Assembly: GCA_025929655.1 (NCBI GenBank)
Contig: JAICPV010000026.1
Coordinates: forward strand, 1 to 11,815
Length of the DNA: 11,815 nt
Source of the DNA: Pyrinomonadaceae bacterium
GTDB taxonomy: Bacteria > Acidobacteriota > Blastocatellia > Pyrinomonadales > Pyrinomonadaceae
Reading direction: 5' to 3'
Position numbers and translations under genes: made by a program. Shown in pieces: positions 1 through 6,966 of this stretch. The notes under the pieces were generated by a model. It saw only the letters and a program-made list of their open reading frames with translations. It was not told where the DNA came from and searched no databases. Position 1 is the stretch's first letter, and each line of letters begins with the position of its first letter.

Positions 1-1683
1 GCGATCGTGATGCTGGGTGAGCCGCTCAAGAATTTTCTCCAGGAGCGGGCGAACAGGTTTTTTTACGGCGAGCGTTACGACCTTCGCCAGGGTTTGCTTG
101 ATTTCGGTCGAACGCTGTCCGCCACCACCGCTCTCGAACCGCTTCTCGACGGTCTTATTGATCGGCTCAAACAGGTTTTGGATGTCGAGAAGGTCGCGGT
201 GTTTATTGAGGATCCCTTGGCCTTCGGCGGATTCCGAAACGCCAGGTCGCTGGGCCTGAGCGACGAATTCAATATTCCCGGCGATTTTAGGCAAATGATC
301 CGTCAGAAATCGGCCGAGAAGGGTGTAGTACGGGCTGATGAATTAGAGACGATCGAAGCTGAGAACCCGCCGGCTGAGACCAACGGCCATGCTCCGCAAC
401 GGCAGGAGCTGCATTATTTCGTTCCCTGTGTCGTTCGCAGCAAGATGGTCGCTGTGATCGGCTTGGGACGTGCGAGCGACGGTTCATTGTTGTCTTCCGA
501 AGACCTGGAAATTTTAAGGACGGTTTCCGGCTACATCGCCGTGGCGATCGAAAACAGCCGCTTGTACCAGGAGCAGCAGCAGCAGACGGAAGAGCTGGCG
601 TTGCTCAAGGAATTCAACGAATCGATCGTCGAATCGGTCAACGTTGGCCTGCTGGCAGTTGACGAAGACGGCTGCATAACGCGCTGCAACACGACCTTTG
701 AAGAGATGATGGAATTGCCGCGGCAGAGCGTGGTCGGCAAGCCGGTCGAGGAGATCTTCGACGAGAGCTTCGCTTTGAACCTCGACAACATTCTCGGAAA
801 GTCACGCTGGCATCTTACCGAGATCCGAAACGCTTACAAGCTGCACACATTTAGCGCAGGCGGAAATTCGTTGATCTTAAACGTTGCCGTCGCACCGCTG
901 CGTTCGATTTCGAATGCGCAAACCGGCGCGATCGTCGTTCTGGAAAACGTCACTTCCCGAATTCAGCTTGAAGAAACACTGCAGCAAAGCGAAAAAATGT
1001 CGAGCATCGGCTTGCTTGCGGCCGGTGTTGCCCATGAGGTCAACACTCCTTTGACGGGAGTTTCGAGCTACACGCAGATGCTGCTCGGGATGGTGCCGGA
1101 AACCGATCCGAAACACGCTCTTCTTCAAAAAATGCAGCGCCAGACCGATCGTGCGACGAACATCGTAGGCAATCTTCTCAATTTTTCACGCACCGGGAGC
1201 GCGATGGAATCGGCGGAGGTTGATGTAAACAAGTTGCTCGACGATACCTTGCAGCTTCTCGAGCCGCAGATGCGGAAGTCCAATGTCGAGATCGTCAAGG
1301 AGTATTCCAAACATCCGGCCAGGATTTTCGGAAACGCGGGCAAGCTGCAGCAGGTTTTTACCAATCTCGTCTTGAACGCTCGCGATGCGATGATCGGCGG
1401 CGGCACGATCACGCTAAAGACAAGAGCGAATGGCGATAACGAGGTGCACATCACCGTAACCGACACCGGCGAAGGCATTCCGCCGGAAAACCTGACCAAG
1501 ATCTTCGACCCGTTCTTTACGACCAAAGGGGTCGGCAACGGCACCGGACTTGGGCTGGCCGTCACCTACGGCATCGTACAGGAACACGGCGGCACGATCG
1601 AAGCGAAAAGCGACGGGCGCGGATCTACATTCCTTTTAAGTTTCCCCGCGACCACACGTCAACGCCAGCGGGCGGTCAGCTAA
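1..1683 (+). CDS. Sensor histidine kinase, GAF-PAS-HisKA-HATPase (5' end outside window)
   Basis: The product autophosphorylates a histidine and passes the phosphate to a partner response regulator not seen here. Residues are counted from the GTG at 7. A linker helix (4-35, with RFFYGERYDLRQ) leads to a GAF domain (about 40-183), a Gln-rich helix (188-193), a PAS domain (about 205-318) and a HisKA helix with H-box AHEVNTPL and phosphoacceptor His343. The ATPase domain follows, with N-box around Asn453/Asn457, G1 DTGEGIP (486-492), F-box IFDPFFTTK (499-507) and G2 GTGLGLA (512-518). All catalytic boxes are intact. The frame is open to base 1, and this linker helix usually follows a membrane-spanning region in related kinases, so the GTG at 7 is probably not the true start and transmembrane segments are probably missing. 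There is no fused receiver domain. Its ligand and partner cannot be told from the window. Confidence 0.93.
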   Translation, partial: AIVMLGEPLKNFLQERANRFFYGERYDLRQGLLDFGRTLSATTALEPLLDGLIDRLKQVLDVEKVAVFIEDPLAFGGFRNARSLGLSDEFNIPGDFRQMIRQKSAEKGVVRADELETIEAENPPAETNGHAPQRQELHYFVPCVVRSKMVAVIGLGRASDGSLLSSEDLEILRTVSGYIAVAIENSRLYQEQQQQTEELALLKEFNESIVESVNVGLLAVDEDGCITRCNTTFEEMMELPRQSVVGKPVEEIFDESFALNLDNILGKSRWHLTEIRNAYKLHTFSAGGNSLILNVAVAPLRSISNAQTGAIVVLENVTSRIQLEETLQQSEKMSSIGLLAAGVAHEVNTPLTGVSSYTQMLLGMVPETDPKHALLQKMQRQTDRATNIVGNLLNFSRTGSAMESAEVDVNKLLDDTLQLLEPQMRKSNVEIVKEYSKHPARIFGNAGKLQQVFTNLVLNARDAMIGGGTITLKTRANGDNEVHITVTDTGEGIPPENLTKIFDPFFTTKGVGNGTGLGLAVTYGIVQEHGGTIEAKSDGRGSTFLLSFPATTRQRQRAVS

Positions 1684-2933
1684 GCTGCGGTTTGGTATTT
1701 TCCGTAGACTTTCTCGAAATAAACCGCAGCCAAAAACGCAACCAGCATTATCGCTGCCGCGACCCAAAACGTCCGCAGGATCGTGGCATCATCCACCTGG
1801 CCGACAGCATTATTGAGCAATATTCCGGTCGCCAGCGGCCCGATCACGCGTGCCAGGCTCGCCGCCGATTGGAGCACACCCAGAGATTTTCCCTGCTGCA
1901 ACTCATCTGTGGTTTTTGAAGCGAGACTCGTTATTCCCGGCGACGCGATGGAGTTGCCCACAGCGAATCCAGCGATTCCAAACAAAAGCACCAGTAAACC
2001 CCCATTGTTTTCGCTAATGAAGGGCACCAGGATCAAGCTCGCCACTAATATAAGGCTGCCGGCGAGTATCAATTTCGACTCACCGAATCTCGATGCCAGC
2101 CGTCCGAAAACGAGTCCCTGCATAACCGCGGCCAGGACGCCGACATAGGCGAGCAGGTAGCCCGTCCCGTCCGCGCCGTAGCGGAACTTCACCATCGTGT
2201 AGTATGCGAACGCGGTCGTCATGAATGAGAAGGCAGTGACGAGCAAAAAATACTCAATGGTTACAAGAGTGAACCGTCGGTTTTCAAACACGCCTGCGAG
2301 CTCGGCCCAGCGGCTTTTCCTTTCGACATTTGGATCGTGCCGTTGAATTACGCGGGATTCGGGAAGAATGAAATACAAAAGGACCGCGTTCAGCAAGCTC
2401 AAACCTGCGGCGAAAAGAAACGGGACGCGCATTCCAAACTTGCTTAAAACACCCGCGAGAGCCGGGCCGAGAATGAATCCCAGACCGAAGGCCATGCCGA
2501 AAAGCCCCATTCCGCGGGCTCGATTCTCTCGCGATGTCACGTCGGCGATGTAGGCCTGCGCGGTCGATAGGTTCCCGCCCATCACCCCCGCAAGTATCCG
2601 CCCCGCGTAGATCATCCATAGCGATCCCGCAATACCTATCAAGAGATAACCCACGCTCGATCCTAGAATCGTGAGAAACAGGATAGGGCGCCGGCCGTAC
2701 CGGTCCGAAAGATTCCCCCAGATCGGCGAAAAGACGAACTGCATCATCGAGTACGATGCGACCAATAGCCCAATATCGATCGGAGAGGCCTGAAATTCCT
2801 CGGCGAAAAAGGTGAGCAACGGTATGACGATGCCGAAGCCGACCAGGTCGATAAAGATCGTCAGAAACACGATCAAGAGCGGCCTTGTCAGGAATTTATC
2901 TTCAGCGGCAGTGTTTTCGTTCGGTTCGTTCAT
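1680..2933 (-). CDS. MFS transporter, DHA1/TetA-like drug:H+ antiporter family
   Basis: This is an inner-membrane permease of the major facilitator superfamily, 417 residues from the ATG at 2933, the usual length for 12-helix members. The first helix carries IDLVGFGIVIPLL, typical of the TetA-like branch. The helix 2-3 loop has motif A, GNLSDRYGRRP (residues 73-83). Helix 5 has an antiporter-type motif C, GFILGPALAG (152-161). The central loop holds a charged stretch (about 194-210). The substrate is unknown: the family suggests export of a drug or metabolite in exchange for protons, but tetracycline resistance itself should not be assumed. A TTG codon lies directly upstream at 2936; ATG is preferred. 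I see no good Shine-Dalgarno sequence. It is convergent with the histidine kinase (4-base overlap) and divergent from the M61 peptidase, so it is transcribed alone. Confidence 0.92.
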   Translation of the reverse strand: MNEPNENTAAEDKFLTRPLLIVFLTIFIDLVGFGIVIPLLTFFAEEFQASPIDIGLLVASYSMMQFVFSPIWGNLSDRYGRRPILFLTILGSSVGYLLIGIAGSLWMIYAGRILAGVMGGNLSTAQAYIADVTSRENRARGMGLFGMAFGLGFILGPALAGVLSKFGMRVPFLFAAGLSLLNAVLLYFILPESRVIQRHDPNVERKSRWAELAGVFENRRFTLVTIEYFLLVTAFSFMTTAFAYYTMVKFRYGADGTGYLLAYVGVLAAVMQGLVFGRLASRFGESKLILAGSLILVASLILVPFISENNGGLLVLLFGIAGFAVGNSIASPGITSLASKTTDELQQGKSLGVLQSAASLARVIGPLATGILLNNAVGQVDDATILRTFWVAAAIMLVAFLAAVYFEKVYGKYQTAA

Positions 2934-2936
2934 CAA

Positions 2937-3030
2937 AACGACGGCTCGATGGGCCGCAGGACTGTTAGCAGAGGTATATTGTAAGATACCAAGTGAAGGC
3001 TAAAATTCAATTCTCAGTGAACTATTCGAG
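2937..3030. promoter_or_regulatory. Divergent intergenic region between the MFS gene and the M61 peptidase
   Basis: This gap must carry promoters for both flanking genes. For the rightward gene, TTGTAA (2979-2984) and TAAAAT (3001-3006) are separated by 16 bases and match the sigma-70 consensus at 4/6 and 5/6, which would give a leader of roughly 18 bases. For the leftward gene, TACAAT on the minus strand (plus 2978-2983) is a plausible -10 with no convincing -35. The two candidates overlap, so the promoters might compete. This rests on visual matching only, and promoter rules in this group may differ. Confidence 0.35.
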
Positions 3031-4890
3031 ATGGGGAAATTAATAGGAAGGTTTTCGTTCGCGTTTTTGATTCTCCCGCTTTTTCTTATGTATCAGGAAA
3101 CGCCGGCGGCAAAAGACAGCACGCCTAAGAAAAAGGCCGTGCGAGCTGTAAAACAAGCCGCGACGCCTGAGATCAGCTACACGGTGTCGATGTCGAAGCC
3201 GGCAACGCATCTTCTGGAAGTGGAAATGCGCATCCGTTGGAACCAGATGCCGACAGCCCTGGAGCTAAAGATGCCGGTCTGGACCCCGGGAAGCTATCTT
3301 GTGCGGGAGTACGCGCGGCACGTACAGGATTTCTCGTCGAAGAATTCTTCCGGCGGCGCCCTGGAATGGCAGAAGGTCAACAAGAATACCTGGCAGATCA
3401 GGACGGCAGGAGCGAAGGAGATCGTCGCTAGTTATCGCGTTTACGCGAATGAGCTCACTGTGCGCACGAACGAGCTGACTGACCAACACGCGTTTTGGAA
3501 CAATGCGGCGTTGCTGATGTTCCCGAAAGATCAGTTGAAGGCCCCGTCGACTGTTACGGTGCGGCCGTTCGGAAATTGGCGGATCGCGACCGGATTGCCC
3601 GCCGTGTCCGGCAGCCAGAATACATTCCGGGCGGCGAATTACGATGTCCTTTACGATTCCCCTTTCGAGGTCAGTGATTTTCAGGACATCACGTTTACCG
3701 TACAGGGAAAGCCGCACCGCATCGTAATGTCCGGCGAAGGCAATTACGACCTGAAAAAGCTTGCTGTCGACATCGCCAAGATCGTCGAAGAATGTTTCGA
3801 GATCTTCGGCGAGCTTCCGTACGAAAACTACACGTTCATCACGAACCTGCGTGGCGGCGGCGGACTCGAGCATATGAATTCGACTGCACTGCAGTTCGAT
3901 CGGTTCGGGTTCAAGCCTGAGGCGCGTTACAAAGGTTTTCTCGGACTTGTCGCGCATGAATTTTTTCACGCCTGGAATGTGAAGAGGCTGCGGCCGGATG
4001 TGCTGGGCCCCTTCGATTACGAGAACGAGAATTATACAAAGCTTCTCTGGTTTGCCGAGGGGGGTACGGAATATTATTCGAATCTTATATTGCGGCGTGC
4101 AGGGTTCATGACGGAACGTGAGTTCTTCGCCGATGTCGCGCGCGGGATAAAGGCGCTTCAGGAAAGGCCGGGGCGTTTTGAAACGAGTCTCGAGGAAGCA
4201 AGCTTTGACGCATGGATCAAGTATTACCGCCAGGACGAGAATGCCGTCAACAACCAGATCTCATATTACGACAAGGGCGCGATAGTGAGCATGATGCTCG
4301 ATCTTGCGATAAGGTCCGCATCCGATGGCAAGCGTTCGCTCGATGATGTCTTCAGAACTCTGAACAACGACTTTTTCAAGAAAGGGAAAAACTATTCGCC
4401 GGCGGATTTGCAAAAGGCCGCGGAGCAGGCGGCCGGTCGAAGCCTCGAGGATTTCTTCGATAGATATGTTCGCGGAGAAGCTGAAATAGATTACAACGCA
4501 TACTTCGGCGGGCTGGGACTCCAGTTGAAGGAATCAGGCGGCGCGCGAGGCCGTGCGTACATAGGCGGAACGTTCGCGGATCAGGATGGGCGTCTTATTC
4601 TCAGATCTGTTCCCGCAAATACACCGGCGTATGAACAGGGCTTGAGCGCGAGCGACCAAATCGTCGCTGTTGATGGTTATCGAGCGAATCGGGAAATGAT
4701 TGAGAAGTATATTTCCGAGCGAAAGCCGGGCGATAAGGTACGCCTGACCATCTTCCGCCTCGACCAACTCCGCGATATTGAATTCACTCTCGGCAACGAT
4801 CCGCGTCGCGAGTACAGCATTGTAAAAAAGGAAAACGCTACGGCGAAAGAGCAGGGCCTATACCGTTCTTACATGAATGCCGAACTTTAG
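3031..4890 (+). CDS. Secreted M61 family metallopeptidase with C-terminal PDZ domain
   Basis: This is a zinc aminopeptidase of MEROPS family M61 (glycyl-aminopeptidase type), 619 residues, normal for the family. An N-terminal hydrophobic segment (residues 5-20) followed by ETPAAKD looks like a signal peptide cleaved near residue 27, so it probably acts in the periplasm or outside the cell. A beta-rich M61 N-domain spans about 47-215. The catalytic domain shows GGLEH (277-281), the zinc motif HEFFH (309-313) followed by AWNVKRLRP, and WFAEGGTEYY (340-349), where Glu343 is the likely third zinc ligand. A PDZ domain occupies about 500-595 (RSVPANTPAYEQGL, then QIVAVDG) and may bind substrate C-termini. 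All key residues are present. The ATG at 3031 is placed just before the signal peptide; the Shine-Dalgarno is weak. It is the first gene of a three-gene cluster, and the next gene overlaps it. Confidence 0.93.
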   Translation: MGKLIGRFSFAFLILPLFLMYQETPAAKDSTPKKKAVRAVKQAATPEISYTVSMSKPATHLLEVEMRIRWNQMPTALELKMPVWTPGSYLVREYARHVQDFSSKNSSGGALEWQKVNKNTWQIRTAGAKEIVASYRVYANELTVRTNELTDQHAFWNNAALLMFPKDQLKAPSTVTVRPFGNWRIATGLPAVSGSQNTFRAANYDVLYDSPFEVSDFQDITFTVQGKPHRIVMSGEGNYDLKKLAVDIAKIVEECFEIFGELPYENYTFITNLRGGGGLEHMNSTALQFDRFGFKPEARYKGFLGLVAHEFFHAWNVKRLRPDVLGPFDYENENYTKLLWFAEGGTEYYSNLILRRAGFMTEREFFADVARGIKALQERPGRFETSLEEASFDAWIKYYRQDENAVNNQISYYDKGAIVSMMLDLAIRSASDGKRSLDDVFRTLNNDFFKKGKNYSPADLQKAAEQAAGRSLEDFFDRYVRGEAEIDYNAYFGGLGLQLKESGGARGRAYIGGTFADQDGRLILRSVPANTPAYEQGLSASDQIVAVDGYRANREMIEKYISERKPGDKVRLTIFRLDQLRDIEFTLGNDPRREYSIVKKENATAKEQGLYRSYMNAEL

Positions 4891-6196
4891 AATGACCACC
4901 GAAAGATCATTCCGAAACGCCGCTTCGTGCTTCCTGTTTTCGATACTGTTGTTTTGTATCTCGTGCGGGCCGCGGGAAGCAGAACCGACCTTGCCGATCG
5001 AGCCGTCCACGTTCGCGGAAGTTCCCGCGGTTCGTTTGAACTACCGGTACGAGGCGGATGTTCCGCCGCCTACAGAATCGGCTAAACCGAACAACGAGGA
5101 GCGCAGTCAGGCGATCCAAAACGATTTCGACCAGAACCGGCCGAACGAGGTTCTGAATAAGACCATCCCCTCGCCGAACGGAAAACGGGTCGCGGCGCTT
5201 TATTACAGGGTCGGCGATCTGCCATCCGAATTCCGCCTCGATATGTACGGCGACGACGGCAAGGTTCTTCACAAAATGACTGCCGATCAAATGGCCGTGC
5301 ATTTTCCGGATACCATTCGCTGGTCCCCCGATTCTGAGAGTCTCGCTTTCGTTGCGATGATCCGCGGCGTACAGACCGGGCCGGAAGTGACCGCCACGCC
5401 GCCGTCCCTGGAAGGTTCAAATTCGAATATCACGGAAAATGTCGACCCGGAGGCGAATGCCGCGGACACGAATGTTCCCGCTGCCCCGACGCCCGCCGCT
5501 CCGACCGGCATACTGATCTTCCGCACGGAGCAGATCTACATTTCGAATGCCGACGGCTCAACGGTGAAACCGGTAACGCAAACAGACGGTCTGATCTACT
5601 TTTATTATGCGTGGGCGCCGGACAGTTCGGGGTTGGTAGCGCTTGCGTCCACGCAGCGAGAATGGCAATTCCTGCAGTTCCGCGCGGAAACGAACGGAGA
5701 GATATTTGTACCGGTCGGCAGGCCTCGGATCGTAGAAAAAAACGGACGCGAGCGGCGGCTCGACGACGGGTTGACGGCCGTGCATCCGGTTTGGTCGCCG
5801 GACTCGATGAAAGTGGCGTGCGCCTATGATACTCAAGTGCGAGTTTACGATGCGGCGGGGACGGCTCCGACCCAGGCGGCGATCCCGCTGCGAAATCAAT
5901 TGCTAATTTCGTCGCAGGCTTATGACCGCGAGCAGCAGCAGAAACTCGGCGACGCAAACGCGGATGCGAACCACCCACCGATCGCAGCGAACTCGAACCA
6001 GCCTGCCTCGACTTTGCCGGATGAGAAATCGCTGGTGTCGTTCAATCCGATCGTAGCGCTCAATTGGCCTGAAGACGGCATATTGTACTTCCAAACCGCT
6101 TTCATCAAACGAATGAAGAAGGAATTGGACAGCGTGACCAGTTTCCAGCGTTGGCATCGGCTGGCTTTCACGCCGCAACCGGCCACGAGTAGGTAA
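4877..6196 (+). CDS. Putative lipoprotein with TolB/PD40-like beta-propeller repeats
   Basis: No specific family member is recognised. Numbered from the ATG at 4877, a basic N-terminus and hydrophobic stretch (17-29) end in CISC|GPRE, a loose lipobox with Cys30 as the lipidated residue (Cys at -3 is unusual), so it is probably membrane-anchored. Propeller-blade signatures recur: IRWSPDSESLAF (147-158), YAWAPDSSGLVAL (244-256) and PVWSPDSMKVAC (304-315), with weaker ones at IPSPNGKRVAALYY (97-110) and LNWPEDGILYF (395-405). Low-complexity Asn/Ala/Pro linkers (about 180-211 and 358-381) interrupt the blades. Such domains usually serve protein-protein contact. The start at 4877 overlaps the peptidase gene by 14 bases; an in-frame ATG at 4892 (434 aa) would remove the overlap and keep the signal peptide. 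Coupling to the peptidase gene suggests a shared envelope role, which is inference. Confidence 0.82.
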   Translation: MPNFRMTTERSFRNAASCFLFSILLFCISCGPREAEPTLPIEPSTFAEVPAVRLNYRYEADVPPPTESAKPNNEERSQAIQNDFDQNRPNEVLNKTIPSPNGKRVAALYYRVGDLPSEFRLDMYGDDGKVLHKMTADQMAVHFPDTIRWSPDSESLAFVAMIRGVQTGPEVTATPPSLEGSNSNITENVDPEANAADTNVPAAPTPAAPTGILIFRTEQIYISNADGSTVKPVTQTDGLIYFYYAWAPDSSGLVALASTQREWQFLQFRAETNGEIFVPVGRPRIVEKNGRERRLDDGLTAVHPVWSPDSMKVACAYDTQVRVYDAAGTAPTQAAIPLRNQLLISSQAYDREQQQKLGDANADANHPPIAANSNQPASTLPDEKSLVSFNPIVALNWPEDGILYFQTAFIKRMKKELDSVTSFQRWHRLAFTPQPATSR

Positions 6197-6200
6197 AATA

Positions 6201-6734
6201 ATGAACTCTAAGACGATCGACGAGGTTTATGAAAGGAACTTTGCCGTCGGGCACCGTTTGAGGTCTCTCATCTGCTCGCTCGACGAAGCCAAACTTGAAC
6301 ATCATTGCGAAGGTGAAAAATGGAGTATCGCAAACGTAGTTGAACACGTTTCGCTTGTGGAAGAGAACATGATCAGGATCTGTGCGAAATTGCTCGCGAA
6401 AGCGGAATCTGCATCTCAAACAGGTGACGGAACGATCACCGTTTCTGACTCGTTCGGTCGCAAGGCATTGGAGATCGCCGCAATTAAACTCGAAGCGCCG
6501 GAATTCGTGCAGCCCTCATGCAAAATGAGCGTGCAGGAATCGATGTCGAAGTTCGAAGCGAATTGGCACCAAATGCTCGAATTGAAACCGGCATTCGAGA
6601 GATTCGACTCGAATGGTCACCGTTTTCCGCATCCTTTTCTCGGAGATCTTTCGGCCGGGGAATGGCTCACACTTGTCGGTGGGCACAAGCTGCGCCACAT
6701 TAAGCAGATCGAAAATCTAGCAGCTCGACTCTAA
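6201..6734 (+). CDS. DinB-fold (DinB/YfiT-like four-helix) putative metal-dependent protein
   Basis: At 177 residues this fits the DinB_2/YfiT-like four-helix-bundle superfamily. Recognisable parts are the helix-2 region KWSIANVVEHVSLVEE (40-55) with His49, and the C-terminal GGHKLRHIKQIE (160-171) with His162 and His166. These three histidines match the usual metal triad of the fold. Members include thiol-dependent S-transferases and many uncharacterised proteins, so the reaction cannot be assigned; there is no signal peptide and it is probably cytoplasmic. An AGGT Shine-Dalgarno-like element (6191-6194), six bases before the ATG, supports this start. It begins four bases after the lipoprotein stop and looks like the last gene of the cluster. 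The mismatch between a cytoplasmic enzyme and two exported proteins suggests co-transcription rather than a shared pathway. Confidence 0.87.
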   Translation: MNSKTIDEVYERNFAVGHRLRSLICSLDEAKLEHHCEGEKWSIANVVEHVSLVEENMIRICAKLLAKAESASQTGDGTITVSDSFGRKALEIAAIKLEAPEFVQPSCKMSVQESMSKFEANWHQMLELKPAFERFDSNGHRFPHPFLGDLSAGEWLTLVGGHKLRHIKQIENLAARL

Positions 6735-6742
6735 ACAAAGAT

Positions 6743-6777
6743 CGCCCCGGCTACGAGGAGGGCCAATAGCCGGGGCG
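6743..6777 (+). terminator. GC-rich 11-bp hairpin after the M61-lipoprotein-DinB cluster
   Basis: CGCCCCGGCTA (6743-6753) and TAGCCGGGGCG (6767-6777) are perfect inverted complements around a 13-base loop. It sits eight bases after the DinB stop, where a transcription terminator is expected. No U-tract follows on the plus strand, so it is not a textbook intrinsic terminator; it may act as a terminator without a U-tract or as a 3'-end stabiliser. Read on the minus strand it is followed by ATCTTTGTTT, but no minus-strand gene runs into it. The loop contains AGGAGGG. Confidence 0.6.
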
Positions 6778-6966
6778 CGTGTCCAAACAAAAGCTCCAAA
6801 TATCCGGTTGATCGTTTTGAAGCCGTAACTTCGATGAAACCTGCTATCGGATAGGTTGCCGAAATCTGTTTTTTTAAAGTCTTTTTTTCGCATTTTATCG
6901 AGTCCACGGCGTGCTAAAGTCTTTAACTCCTACTTTTTGACGTTCGCCTGAAATCAGGCAGCTAAT
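6778..6966 (+). promoter_or_regulatory. Upstream region and probable leader of murA
   Basis: This region is non-coding in all frames as far as I can see. It contains two 7-base T runs (6869-6875, 6882-6888), likely giving A/T-rich bent DNA, and a 10-bp direct repeat TAAAGTCTTT (6875-6884 and 6915-6924). The second copy forms an extended -10-like TGCTAAAGT (6912-6920) without a good -35. An imperfect foldback spans about 6801-6853 (TATCCG with CGGATA, ATCG with CGAT). The murA promoter very probably lies here, but I cannot fix its start site. Confidence 0.4.
6946..6959 (+). promoter_or_regulatory. Small hairpin covering the murA ribosome-binding region
   Basis: GCCTG-AAAT-CAGGC forms a perfect 5-bp stem with a 4-base loop. 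Its 3' arm contains AGG (6956-6958), the only Shine-Dalgarno-like sequence near the murA start, eight bases before the ATG at 6967. If it folds in the mRNA it would partly hide the ribosome-binding site. Confidence 0.4.

Noticed and set aside
570..585. CAG repeat in the kinase gene
   Set aside because: It encodes a short Gln run in a helical linker between GAF and PAS and is too short to count as a repeat element.
3265..3969. Open frame of 234 codons on the minus strand inside the M61 gene
   Set aside because: It overlaps the conserved catalytic region of M61 and shows no domain; a GC-codon shadow.
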